A stretch of 21,171 nucleotides of DNA, from positions 1-21,171 of the forward strand of contig JADGHD010000014.1 of the NCBI GenBank assembly GCA_019689615.1. The letters are read 5' to 3'. The position numbers and the translations under genes are program-made. The notes below the pieces were generated by a model. That model saw only the letters and a program-made list of their open reading frames with translations, was not told the origin of the DNA and ran no database searches. Positions 1 through 7,021 of the stretch are shown here, piece after piece (position 1 is the stretch's first letter; every line of letters starts with the position of its first letter). The DNA comes from Frankia sp. (GTDB lineage: Bacteria > Actinomycetota > Actinomycetes > Frankiales > Frankiaceae).

Positions 1-22
1 GGGTCAGACTGGCCGCGATCAG

Positions 23-60
23 GCGGGCCGGGGTCAGGTGGGCCGCGGGCCGGGGTCAGG
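23..60. repeat. 22-bp tandem repeat, two copies, overlapping the bioD stop
   Basis: The 16-base core GCGGGCCGGGGTCAGG occurs at 23-38 and again at 45-60, a 22-bp period. The bioD stop codon (complement of 56-58) lies inside the second copy. Degenerate GGGTCAG-like sequence continues to the window edge, so the array may extend leftward. This is a local repeat at a gene 3' end; no function is assigned. Confidence 0.6.
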
Positions 61-772
61 CGGGATGGCGGGCACGGAAGGCGGCCGGGTCGAAGGTGCC
101 GCCCAGCGTTGGGGCCAGCCCGGCGCGGGCGGCGGCGAGGAAGCCCCGCCGGTCCAGTAGGCCGGCACCGTCCGGGAGCACGCCGGCCAGCGGCCGGTTG
201 GCGATCGCCTCCAGGTCGGTGATGTTCGCCCGGTCGGCCAGCCCCGGCTCGGCCGGCCAGGCGCCGATGACCACGCCGGCGAGGTCCAGGCCGCGGTGCG
301 CCAGCGCCTCCAGGGTCAGCGCGGTGTCGCTGAGCGTGCCGAGGGCCGAGCGGGTCACCACCAGCACCGGGGCGCGCAGCATCCGGGCCAGGTCGGCGAG
401 CGTGCCGCCGGCGTCGTCGAGCCGGACCAGCAGGCCGCCGGCGCCCTCGACGAGGACGAGCCGGTGGCTGGTGGCCAGCTTCGCGATCGTGCTCGCGGCC
501 TCGGTCAGGTCCACCGGCGGGCGGCCGGCGCGCCTGGCGGCCGTGGCCGGTGCGAGCGGCTCCGGGTAGCGGGCGAGCTCGTGCGCCTCGGCGGCGCCGG
601 ACAGGTCGCGCACGATGTCGGCGTCACCGAGCTCGCCCGGGGCGACGCCGGTCTGGGCGATCTTGACCATCGTCACCGTGGTGCCGCGGTCCACGGCGAG
701 CGCCGCGATCGCCGCGGTGACGATCGTCTTGCCGACCCCGGTGCCGGTGCCGGTGACGCACAGGACGCTCAC
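56..772 (-). CDS. bioD: ATP-dependent dethiobiotin synthetase BioD
   Basis: BioD closes the ureido ring of dethiobiotin from 7,8-diaminopelargonate, CO2 and ATP in the cytoplasm, the next-to-last step of biotin synthesis. The 238-residue protein has the usual family length. Its P-loop GTGTGVGKT sits at residues 8-16, followed by a VKIAQTG segment around K37 matching the family's KPVQTG substrate-binding motif. A VEGAGG motif lies near residue 110. The start is GTG at 770-772 and overlaps the bioF stop as GTGA, so translation is probably coupled to bioF. The stop lies within a short tandem repeat. bioB and bioA are not in the window; they may lie beyond the left edge. Identification is firm. 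Confidence 0.95.
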   Translation of the reverse strand: MSVLCVTGTGTGVGKTIVTAAIAALAVDRGTTVTMVKIAQTGVAPGELGDADIVRDLSGAAEAHELARYPEPLAPATAARRAGRPPVDLTEAASTIAKLATSHRLVLVEGAGGLLVRLDDAGGTLADLARMLRAPVLVVTRSALGTLSDTALTLEALAHRGLDLAGVVIGAWPAEPGLADRANITDLEAIANRPLAGVLPDGAGLLDRRGFLAAARAGLAPTLGGTFDPAAFRARHPA

Positions 773-1977
773 GCGCGTTCCTCTGCCACCGCCCCGGCTG
801 GGCCAGCGGCGCGCGGCTCGCCGAGGGCCGCGGCCAGCGCCCGGGCGAACAGGTCGACGTCGGCGTCGGTCAGGTCGGCCCTGGCCGACAGCCGCAGCCG
901 GCTGGTGCCCTGGGGCACCGTGGGCGGGCGGAAGCAGCCGACGGCGACGCCGTGCGCCCGGCAGGCGGCGGCCGCCGCGACCGCCCGCTCCGGCTCGCCG
1001 ACGATGACCGGCACCACCGCGGCCGCCGGCTGTGGCGCGCCCGCGATCGCGGCGAGCTGGGCCGCCCGCGTCCGGGCGCGGCTGGCCATCCCGGGGTCGG
1101 CGAGCAGCAGCCGCAGCGCCGCCTGGGCGGCACCGGCGGCGGCCGGCGCGAGCCCGGTGTCGAAGATGAACGTGCGCGCGGTGTCGATCAGGTGGTCGCG
1201 GACGGCGGCCGGGCCGAGCACGATGCCGCCCTGGCTCCCCAGCGACTTCGACAGGGTGGCGGTGGCGACGACGTCCGGCGCGCCGGCCAGGCCAACGGCG
1301 GCGAGCGCGCCCCGCCCGCCGTCGCCGACCACCCCCAGCCCGTGCGCCTCGTCGACCAGCAGCAGCGCGCCGTGCGCCCGGGCGACGGCGTGCAGCTCGG
1401 GCAGCGGGGCGAGGTCCCCGTCGGCGGAGAAGACGGAGTCGGTGGCCACGATCGCCCGCCGGTACGCGCGGCCGGCGAGCGCGGCGGCCACCGCGGCCAC
1501 GTCGCGGTGCGGCACGATCGCGATCTCGGCCCGGGACAGCCGGCAGGCGTCGACGATCGACGCGTGGTTGCGCTCGTCCGAGACGACGAGGTCGCCTCGC
1601 CCGGCGAGGGAGGTGAGCGCGCCGAGGTTGGCCGCGTAGCCGGAGGCGAAGACGAGGCCGGCCTCGAAGCCCATGAACGCGGCGAGCGCGTCCTCCAGCT
1701 CGGCGTGCAGCCGGGTGGAGCCGGTGACCAGCCGGCTGCCCGTCGAACCCGCGCCCCAGACGCGGGCGGCGGCCACGGCGCCCTCGATGACCGCCGGGTG
1801 GCGGGACAGGCCCAGGTAGTCGTTGCCGGCGAGGTCCACCAGCACCTCGTCGTCCACCGGCGGCCTTGGCCGTACCGCGCGGCGCAGGCCGGCCGCCCGG
1901 CGGGCCTGCGCGTGTGCCTCCAGCCAGTCCAGCGGCCCGGTTCGCGTACTGGAGTCCTGATGCTGGTCCACCGTCAC
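769..1977 (-). CDS. bioF: 8-amino-7-oxononanoate synthase BioF
   Basis: BioF is a PLP-dependent alpha-oxoamine synthase that condenses pimeloyl-ACP/CoA with L-alanine to make 8-amino-7-oxononanoate, the first committed step of biotin ring assembly. Visible family motifs are NDYLGLSRHP near the N terminus, SGYAANLGAL, the DEAHGLGVVG motif that contacts PLP, and TLSKSLGSQGG, which carries the Schiff-base lysine. I chose the GTG at 1975-1977 (402 residues). An in-frame GTG at 2049 would add 24 Arg/Pro-rich residues that the family does not need. The gene precedes bioD and overlaps it by GTGA. It is divergent from pdtaS, and the shared intergenic region contains a 12-bp palindrome. Product is certain; the start is moderately sure. 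Confidence 0.94.
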   Translation of the reverse strand: MTVDQHQDSSTRTGPLDWLEAHAQARRAAGLRRAVRPRPPVDDEVLVDLAGNDYLGLSRHPAVIEGAVAAARVWGAGSTGSRLVTGSTRLHAELEDALAAFMGFEAGLVFASGYAANLGALTSLAGRGDLVVSDERNHASIVDACRLSRAEIAIVPHRDVAAVAAALAGRAYRRAIVATDSVFSADGDLAPLPELHAVARAHGALLLVDEAHGLGVVGDGGRGALAAVGLAGAPDVVATATLSKSLGSQGGIVLGPAAVRDHLIDTARTFIFDTGLAPAAAGAAQAALRLLLADPGMASRARTRAAQLAAIAGAPQPAAAVVPVIVGEPERAVAAAAACRAHGVAVGCFRPPTVPQGTSRLRLSARADLTDADVDLFARALAAALGEPRAAGPAGAVAEERA

Positions 1978-2065
1978 AATCGGCGAGCCTACGGGCGTGC
2001 GGGTGGTGGGCGGTCGGCGAAGTGGGGACCTACTCACATCCAGCGGCACGGCTCGCCGGGACTAG

Positions 2066-2077
2066 GCGCATATGCGC
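2066..2077. promoter_or_regulatory. 12-bp palindrome in the bioF/pdtaS divergent region
   Basis: GCGCATATGCGC is a perfect 12-bp palindrome with an AT core. It lies about 58 bp upstream of the pdtaS GTG and 89 bp upstream of the bioF GTG, and ATGCGC is repeated at 2081-2086. It could be an operator or a promoter core. It does not resemble the BirA or BioQ operators I know, so no regulator is named. Confidence 0.3.
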
Positions 2078-2134
2078 GACATGCGCGGGCGCGCGATTGT
2101 CCAGAAGGCGTGCTGGTCTGGCAGTCTGCGTGCC

Positions 2135-3604
2135 GTGGGAACCCTGGCCGACATGTTGCGGGCGAGCACCGACCTCAGCGACGACGACATCGACCACCTG
2201 CACGCTCTGGTCGCGGACTGGGCTCTGCTCGCCGACCTGTCCTTCGCGGACCTTCTTCTGCTGGTGCCGACCCGGGCCAGCACCGCGCGCGGGGCGAACG
2301 GCGGGACCGAGTTCCTCGTGGTGGCCCAGGTGCGCCCGACCACCGGCCCGACCGCGTACCACAACGACGAGGTCGGAAGTGTCGTGATCAACCGCTGGGT
2401 GGTCCGCAACGCCTGGCTGGAGCACCGGATCGCCCGGGAGGGCGAGCCGGAGTGGGACGGCGGCGTGCCCGTGCGCACCGAGGCGATCCCGGTGCGCCAC
2501 GGCGAACGGGTGATCGCCGTGCTCGCCCGGGACACCAACCTCGCGGCCACCCGCACCCCGAGCGCGCTGGAGTCGGCCTACCTGCAGGCGGCGAACAACC
2601 TGGCGCTGATGATCGCCGAGGGCCTGTTCCCGTTCCGCGGCAGCTCGGCCGAGCTCCCCGAGGCGCCGCGGGTCGGCGACGGGATGATGCGCCTGGACAG
2701 CGCCGGGCGGGTGATCTTCGCCAGCCCGAACGCGCTGTCGGCGTACCGGCGGCTCGGCTACACCGGCAACGTCACCGGCGAGGACCTGCGCTCGGTGCAC
2801 CGGGCGCTGAACCTGCCCGCGACCACGCCGGCGGTCTGGCACGCCATCGGCCGGCGCCGCCCGGTCGAGGTGGAGCTGTCGGTCGGCAGCACCGTGGTGC
2901 TACTGCGGGCGATCCCGCTGTTCCCCGGCCAGACCCGGGAGGTCCTGGTGCTCGTGCGGGACGTCTCCGAGCTGCGGCGGCGCGAGGCCCAGCTGCTGAG
3001 CAAGGACGCCACCATCCGGGAGATCCACCACCGGGTCAAGAACAACCTGCAGACCGTGGCCGCGCTGCTGCGCCTGCAGATGCGTCGCACCAAGGTGGAG
3101 GAGGCGAAGGAGGCGCTGGGCGAGTCGGTGCGCCGGGTGACGTCGATCGCGCTGGTGCACGAGACGTTGTCGCAGACGCTGGGCGAGTCGGTGCCGTTCG
3201 ACGAGATCGCCGACCAGATCTCGTCGGTCACCGTGGACCTGGCCGCCACCGGCAGCCACCGGGCAACGACGCGGCGGATCGGCTCGTTCGGCATGCTGCC
3301 GGGCCCGCTCGCCACGCCGTTGGCACTTGTGCTTTCCGAGCTTCTGCAGAATGCTGTCGAACATGCGTTCGACAGGTCATCGGGCTCGATCGAGGTGCGG
3401 GTGCGCCGCACGGCCGACCGGCTCGACGTGGTCGTGGCCGACGACGGCGCCGGGCTGCCCGAGGACTTCCAGCTCGAGCACTCGCCGCGGCTGGGCCTGC
3501 AGATCGTCCGTCAGCTCGTGCTCGGGGAGATGCAGGGCACCATCCGGCTGCAGGCCGGGGCCGAGCGGGGGACCGAGGCGCTCCTGTCCATCCCACTTTC
3601 TTGA
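2135..3604 (+). CDS. pdtaS: PdtaS-type sensor histidine kinase (GAF-PAS-HisKA_2-HATPase)
   Basis: This is a soluble two-component sensor kinase of the HWE/HisKA_2 class, 489 residues from the GTG start. The N terminus (LADMLRASTDLSDDDIDHLH, then WALLADLSFADLL) closely follows mycobacterial PdtaS, which is why I reject the ATG 63 bases upstream. A GAF-like domain covers about residues 20-170 and a PAS-like domain about 190-285. The H-box REIHHRVKNNLQTV has candidate phosphoacceptors H298/H299. The ATPase domain shows SELLQNAVEHAF (N box), ADDGAGLPEDF (G1) and GLQIVRQLV (G2). No membrane segment is seen. PdtaS orthologues phosphorylate PdtaR, an ANTAR RNA-binding antiterminator; no pdtaR is in this window. 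The pairing with whiB1 matches Mycobacterium tuberculosis Rv3220c-Rv3219. Confidence 0.92.
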   Translation: MGTLADMLRASTDLSDDDIDHLHALVADWALLADLSFADLLLLVPTRASTARGANGGTEFLVVAQVRPTTGPTAYHNDEVGSVVINRWVVRNAWLEHRIAREGEPEWDGGVPVRTEAIPVRHGERVIAVLARDTNLAATRTPSALESAYLQAANNLALMIAEGLFPFRGSSAELPEAPRVGDGMMRLDSAGRVIFASPNALSAYRRLGYTGNVTGEDLRSVHRALNLPATTPAVWHAIGRRRPVEVELSVGSTVVLLRAIPLFPGQTREVLVLVRDVSELRRREAQLLSKDATIREIHHRVKNNLQTVAALLRLQMRRTKVEEAKEALGESVRRVTSIALVHETLSQTLGESVPFDEIADQISSVTVDLAATGSHRATTRRIGSFGMLPGPLATPLALVLSELLQNAVEHAFDRSSGSIEVRVRRTADRLDVVVADDGAGLPEDFQLEHSPRLGLQIVRQLVLGEMQGTIRLQAGAERGTEALLSIPLS

Positions 3605-3612
3605 AATCGGAG

Positions 3613-3638
3613 GTTTGACCCGTCCGGGGGGTGGGTAT
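3613..3638 (+). promoter_or_regulatory. SigF/SigB-type promoter, GTTT-N16-GGGTAT
   Basis: GTTT at 3613-3616 and GGGTAT at 3633-3638 are separated by 16 bases. This is an exact match to the consensus for actinobacterial SigB/SigF-family sigma factors (GTTT, 14-16 bases, GGGTAT). It begins 8 bases after the pdtaS stop and would start transcription near 3645, running rightward toward and then antisense to whiB1. A GTG at 3649 could be read as a leaderless start, but no convincing protein follows. A SigF gene is in the same window. Activity is inferred from sequence only. Confidence 0.55.
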
Positions 3639-3950
3639 CCCACGGGACGTGGAGGAGGCCCCCCTCTCGTCGCCCAGCCTGGGCGGCCCGCTGAGCTGTG
3701 CGTTCGCGTCGCTTCCTCACGCGGCGCGCGCGGCGTCGCGTCCTCCGTTGTTCGTTCCGGGCCCGGACATGGCATCGGCCGCTCCGTCCGGGTCACGCCG
3801 TCGAGGGGGACCGGCGGACATGCGGACAGAACGGCCGAGAGTGCCATGGTCCAGGGCGCGCCGGACTGGCGTTCGCCCTGACGCGGGCACGGATGCGCTG
3901 ACCACCTGGCGATGCGGCTCGCCGGGCGGTTTTGGTGCTCGGGAAGGCGA

Positions 3951-3968
3951 GTCGGCTGGTCAGCCGGC
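3951..3968 (-). terminator. Candidate whiB1 terminator hairpin
   Basis: CGGCT and AGCCG form a core stem around a GGTC loop, extendable to eight pairs with one G-U from 3951 to 3968. It ends 3 bases beyond the whiB1 stop. There is no T-run after it on the minus strand, so it is only a weak candidate. Confidence 0.35.
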
Positions 3969-3971
3969 TGC

Positions 3972-4214
3972 TCAGGCGATCCGGACGATGTCCAGACGCC
4001 GCATGCTGCGCCGCTCTTCCTCGGTCATGCCACCCCAGACGCCGGCGTCCTGGCCGGTCTCAAGAGCCCAGGTGAGGCAGTCCGTGGTCACGGCGCACCG
4101 CCGGCATACGGCCTTGGCCTCCTCGATCTGGCGGGCGGCCGGGCCGGTCGTGCCGATCGGGAAGAACAGCTCGGGGTCCTCATCGCGGCAGAGCGCTCGG
4201 TGGCGCCAGTCCAT
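3972..4214 (-). CDS. whiB1: WhiB1-type [4Fe-4S] transcriptional regulator
   Basis: This is an 80-residue WhiB-like regulator that binds a [4Fe-4S] cluster, reacts with nitric oxide or oxygen, and acts with the principal sigma factor. Cluster ligands are C9, C37, C40 and C46, with the CxxC and Cx5C spacing typical of the family. The GVWGG turn is at residues 58-62, followed by a basic C-terminal tail. The opening MDWRHRALCRDEDPELFFP and the length match WhiB1/WblE rather than WhiB2, WhiB3 or WhiD. The ATG at 4212-4214 has a GGGAG ribosome-binding site about 8 bases upstream, which overrules a longer frame. It converges on pdtaS. An inverted repeat lies about 86-105 bases upstream of the start and may be an operator. 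Confidence 0.95.
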   Translation of the reverse strand: MDWRHRALCRDEDPELFFPIGTTGPAARQIEEAKAVCRRCAVTTDCLTWALETGQDAGVWGGMTEEERRSMRRLDIVRIA

Positions 4215-4299
4215 CGGTCCTACTCCCTCTGTCGTCGCGGGCCACACTGCACGGTTGACGTCTAGCCGACGCCCGGAGTTGCGTCGCGGCGGGGGTTGA

Positions 4300-4319
4300 C
4301 TGAGCGAGAATGCGCTCAG
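4300..4319. promoter_or_regulatory. Operator-like inverted repeat upstream of whiB1
   Basis: CTGAGCG at 4300-4306 and CGCTCAG at 4313-4319 are perfect 7-bp arms around AGAATG. It lies 86-105 bp upstream of the whiB1 ATG, where an activator or repressor could act. It is not a canonical CRP site (TGTGA-N6-TCACA) or an actinobacterial LexA box. The regulator is unknown. Confidence 0.4.
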
Positions 4320-4670
4320 AGCCACCGCCGCCCGGCGTCGACCGTGCAGGCGCACGTGCAGGCATGCCCGAGTATGTGCGTCCATCGACCTCGGACATTC
4401 GTCACCCTGCCACCGCAAGCGGCGGGGGCGCAAGAACCCGCGACGGCGTTCACAGCTGTTCCCATCGGCCGTTGTCCGTCAGGGACACGGTCGGACCACG
4501 GGGGCACCAGGCGTAAGGCGCAGGTAGCGGCACGCAGAAGCCGTGGTCAGCCGGGGTGGCCGGCTAATGCGGGGGTCTCGGGCGGCCAGGCCGTTCGCCT
4601 TGCCGGCTCACACGCAAGTGGCCCGGATATGCCAGACCGGCATGACTCGTCCGGCCTATCCGCGGGTAGG

Positions 4671-4687
4671 GGTCCACTCTGTGGACC
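4671..4687. promoter_or_regulatory. Short perfect inverted repeat
   Basis: GGTCCAC, a TCT loop and GTGGACC form a 7-bp perfect stem, about 290 bases before the phosphodiesterase start. It could be an operator or an RNA hairpin. Nothing nearby decides between these. Confidence 0.3.
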
Positions 4688-4978
4688 GCCCCGGGGTGAT
4701 CTGTTGTGCGCGCACCGCCGCTGGCGACCGACCGCCCACGACTGCCTGGTCACGACTACCGGTGCCGGGCCACGGCCACCCGGCTCACGACCGCCGACCC
4801 ACGGGTCACGGTGTGGGCCTCACTCTAGGCCCTCGCTCCGGCGGACGTTGCGGGGGCATGCGCTGATGGTCCGGAATGACCAGGAAGCTATGGCCCGCCC
4901 CGGTCCGGACGGCTAGGCCTGGCGGGATCGCGCGAGCGCGCCGGCATGGCCGCCGCCGGTCGGTGGTTAGGTAGTCGC

Positions 4979-5713
4979 ATGGAGGTACTCGGGCATCGCG
5001 GCAGCCGGATCCCCGGCCCGGAGAACACCGTCGCCGCCGTGGACGCGGCGTTACGGGCCGGCGCGGACGGCGTCGAGATCGACATCCGCCGCACCGCCGA
5101 CGGGGACCTGGTCTGCGTGCACGACCCCCGGCTGCCCCGGATCGGCGGGCGGGCCGTCATCAGGCGCTCCACCGCCGAGCTGACCCGCCGCGGCATCCCG
5201 ACCCTGCACGACGTGCTCGACGTCTGGGCCGGCCGCGGCCGGATCATCATCGAGATCAAGAACCAGCCCGGCCAGCCGGACTTCGACGCCCCGCGGGAGC
5301 GGACCGCGCACGCGCTGATCGATCTGCTGCGCGCCCGCGGCCTGGCCGGCTCGGAGCTCATCACCGTCTCGTCGTTCGACTGGTTCGCGATCGAGCGCGT
5401 GCTGGCGTCCGGGATCGGCGTGCGCACCGGGTTCCTGACCATGCCGCGGATGTCGGTCAGCGGCGGCCTGAGCTACGTGCGCAAGGCCGGCCACGCCGAG
5501 CTGCACGCGCACACCTCGGCCGTGCTCGCGGCCAAGGACGAGGCGGCGGGGCTCGCGAAGGCGGCCGGGGTCCGCCTGGTCACCTGGACGGTCACCAGCG
5601 AGCGGGCGGCGCTGCGGCTGCGCGACGCCGGCGTGCACGGCGTCATCTGCGACGCGCCGGCGGACGTGGTCCGCGTGCTACGGCCGGCGGCTGGTTCCTC
5701 GGCGGCCGGCTAG
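4979..5713 (+). CDS. Glycerophosphodiester phosphodiesterase (GDPD family)
   Basis: GDPD enzymes hydrolyse glycerophosphodiesters from phospholipid turnover to glycerol-3-phosphate and an alcohol. The 244-residue protein is a short GDPD TIM barrel with the expected motifs: HRG at residues 6-8, PENT at 14-17, VEIDIRRTADGDLVCVHD at 32-49 with metal/catalytic residues E33, D35 and H48, and IEIKN further on. The C-terminal TWTVTSERAALRLRDAGVHG and ICDAP strands are also typical. There is no signal peptide or membrane segment, so a cytoplasmic enzyme is likely. I chose the ATG at 4979 because AGG lies 7 bases upstream and HRG normally comes near the N terminus. An ATG at 4946 is the alternative. 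It converges with a lipid kinase gene, suggesting a shared lipid theme. Confidence 0.88.
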   Translation: MEVLGHRGSRIPGPENTVAAVDAALRAGADGVEIDIRRTADGDLVCVHDPRLPRIGGRAVIRRSTAELTRRGIPTLHDVLDVWAGRGRIIIEIKNQPGQPDFDAPRERTAHALIDLLRARGLAGSELITVSSFDWFAIERVLASGIGVRTGFLTMPRMSVSGGLSYVRKAGHAELHAHTSAVLAAKDEAAGLAKAAGVRLVTWTVTSERAALRLRDAGVHGVICDAPADVVRVLRPAAGSSAAG

Positions 5714-5719
5714 GCGGAA

Positions 5720-5759
5720 CCGGTCCAGCCCGATTAGGGCGCGCCCCGATCCTGGTCGG
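5720..5759. terminator. Candidate bidirectional terminator, GDPD / lipid kinase
   Basis: In the 70-bp convergent gap, GGGCGCGCCC at 5737-5746 is a perfect palindrome. Weaker flanking arms pair around it (CCAG with CTGG, and CCG with CGG). No T-run is present. The position between two convergent genes is the main support. Confidence 0.35.
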
Positions 5760-5783
5760 TCGAGGTGACGGTCGGGCGGTCGG

Positions 5784-6830
5784 TCAGGGCTCGTCGCGCG
5801 GCGGGGCCGGCGGGGGCGCGGCGATGACCCGCAGCGCGTTCGGGTGGGCGGTGAGCTCCACCTCGTCGTACTCGCCGAGGTACTCGCCGTCCACCTGGAA
5901 CGGCGCCGGCGCGGATGCGGTGAGGCGCAGCCGCGACAGGTCGTGCGCCAGCGTGATGTTGCGACCGTGCGGGCCGCGCTCGCCGGCCAGCATCTGCCCG
6001 GCGGTGCGCAGCATCGTGCCCAGCCGCTGCCGGCGTACGCCGAGCACGTCGAGGCCGGTCGTGAAGGACGCCTCGGGGCAGGCCCGCACCGGCCGCGTGC
6101 CCAGGTAGGTCCAGGGCAGGGTGTTGCAGACGATGGCGATCTCGACCGTCCGCCGGGCGGCGGCCTGCTCGTCTCGGGCCGTGGCGTCCTGACCGGTTTC
6201 CTGCTCGGCGGCGGCGTGCGCGGCCTCGGCCGGCTCGGGGTCCGGCTCCATGCCCAGGGTGATCTGTGGGCGGTCGTGGCCGATGCCGCGGGCGTAGCGG
6301 GCGAGCGCGCTGCGCAGGAACAGGCCGGGGGTGTTCGAGCGGCCCTTGGCGCGCTTGCGCTCGACCTGGGCGACCACCTCGGCGTCCAGCCCCATGCCGG
6401 CGCAGAAGACGAACCAGCGGGTCTGCGGGCCGTAGCGGGCGTGGCCGAGGCTGATCCGCCGGCTTCGGCCCTCCCGCAGGTGGTCGAGCAGCTCGCCGGT
6501 GGCCTCGACGGGGGAGGGCGAGAAGCCGAGCGCCCGGGCGAAGACGTTGGTGCTGCCCCCGGGGACCACCGCGAGGGCCGGAGTGGCCGGGCTCGGGCCG
6601 GCGGCCAGCAGGCCGTTGGTGACCTCGTTGACGGTGCCGTCGCCGCCGAGGCAGATGACGAGGTCGACGCCGGACTCGGCCGCCCCGCGGGCCAGCTCGG
6701 CCGCGTGCCCCCGCCCCTTGGTGAGCACGGTCTCCAGGACCAGGTCCGCGGACAGCGCCGACACGAGCACGTTGCGGACCCGTTCCGTGGTCGTCGTTGC
6801 GGCGGGATTGACGACCAGCAGCCCTCGCAT
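5784..6830 (-). CDS. Diacylglycerol/lipid kinase family protein (DAGK catalytic domain)
   Basis: This is a lipid kinase of the DagK/YegS class, which phosphorylates diacylglycerol or a related lipid from ATP at the membrane face. From the chosen ATG (348 residues) the protein begins MRGLLVVNPAA, the classic first strand. The GGDGT nucleotide-binding motif is at residues 62-66 in ICLGGDGTVNEV, and PGGSTNVFARALG is near 90-102. A variable acidic Ala/Glu-rich insertion near residues 205-235 separates the two lobes. No transmembrane helix is visible. In-frame starts at 6866 (ATG) or further upstream would only add residues without family similarity. The exact lipid substrate cannot be read from sequence, and a sphingosine-kinase-like or phosphatidylinositol-mannoside role is possible. 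Confidence 0.88.
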   Translation of the reverse strand: MRGLLVVNPAATTTTERVRNVLVSALSADLVLETVLTKGRGHAAELARGAAESGVDLVICLGGDGTVNEVTNGLLAAGPSPATPALAVVPGGSTNVFARALGFSPSPVEATGELLDHLREGRSRRISLGHARYGPQTRWFVFCAGMGLDAEVVAQVERKRAKGRSNTPGLFLRSALARYARGIGHDRPQITLGMEPDPEPAEAAHAAAEQETGQDATARDEQAAARRTVEIAIVCNTLPWTYLGTRPVRACPEASFTTGLDVLGVRRQRLGTMLRTAGQMLAGERGPHGRNITLAHDLSRLRLTASAPAPFQVDGEYLGEYDEVELTAHPNALRVIAAPPPAPPRDEP

Positions 6831-7008
6831 GCCCACCACGTTAGTGCCGCGTTGAGGGAGCGACATGGGGAAACTCTCACATGTCCGGCGTGCGACCCCA
6901 TTGCCATCCTGGCCACCCGGACCGGGCGGGCACGGCCGGTCACCAGCGCAGCGAGTCGACGTAGCCGGGCGCACAGGCACCGCCGGCGTGGTCGCCCACC
7001 GGGGCACG

Positions 7009-7014
7009 TACTGT
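7009..7014 (+). promoter_or_regulatory. Candidate -10 element for leaderless transcript
   Basis: TACTGT fits the TANNNT -10 consensus and ends 7 bases before the GTG at 7022. That is the spacing expected if transcription starts on the start codon itself. No clear ribosome-binding site precedes the GTG, which agrees with a leaderless mRNA. No convincing -35 is visible. Confidence 0.4.
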
Positions 7015-7021
7015 TCATGGG

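Larger units (their letters stand above)
3605..3971. other. pdtaS-whiB1 convergent gap (367 bp), no supported gene
   Basis: This is unusually long for a convergent gap in such a compact region. It contains a SigF-type promoter at 3613-3638 pointing right and a small hairpin next to the whiB1 stop. An open frame from GTG 3631 or 3649 on the plus strand has good third-position GC for about 30 codons and then loses it. No family is recognisable, so I do not call it as a gene. A non-coding or antisense transcript is possible. Confidence 0.5.
4215..4978. other. Intergenic region between whiB1 and the GDPD gene (764 bp)
   Basis: This is the longest non-coding stretch in the window. Base composition is less biased by codon position than in neighbouring genes, and no open frame shows a recognisable domain or codon signature. 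It must hold the divergent promoters of whiB1 and the phosphodiesterase gene. Visible structures are inverted repeats at 4300-4319 and 4671-4687, a 12-bp direct repeat built on CGTGCAGGC near 4341-4364, and one CACGGGGG motif at 4497-4504. I found no tRNA or known riboswitch pattern. Confidence 0.5.

Noticed and set aside
2030..2842. Minus-strand open frame opposite pdtaS
   Set aside because: Shadow of pdtaS; no family signature and unnatural composition.
952..3618. Very long plus-strand open frame (about 888 codons) opposite bioF and overlapping pdtaS
   Set aside because: It is a by-product of high GC content. Composition is Arg/Gly/Pro-rich with no domain, and it conflicts with two well-identified genes.
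3631..4299. Plus-strand frame just after the SigF-type promoter, running through whiB1
   Set aside because: Codon bias is only good for about 30 codons, no domain is seen, and the rest is antisense to whiB1. Kept as a possibility in the promoter finding only.
4215..4433. Upstream extension of whiB1 to give 153 residues
   Set aside because: The family starts at MDWRH; that ATG has a good ribosome-binding site, and the extension is non-coding in composition.
4296..4916. 206-codon plus-strand frame in the whiB1-GDPD gap
   Set aside because: Third-position GC is not elevated, codon use is irregular and no motif is present.
4215..4978. tRNA or known riboswitch in the long intergenic region
   Set aside because: No T-loop GGTTCGA-type motif, cloverleaf or recognised riboswitch core was found by eye.
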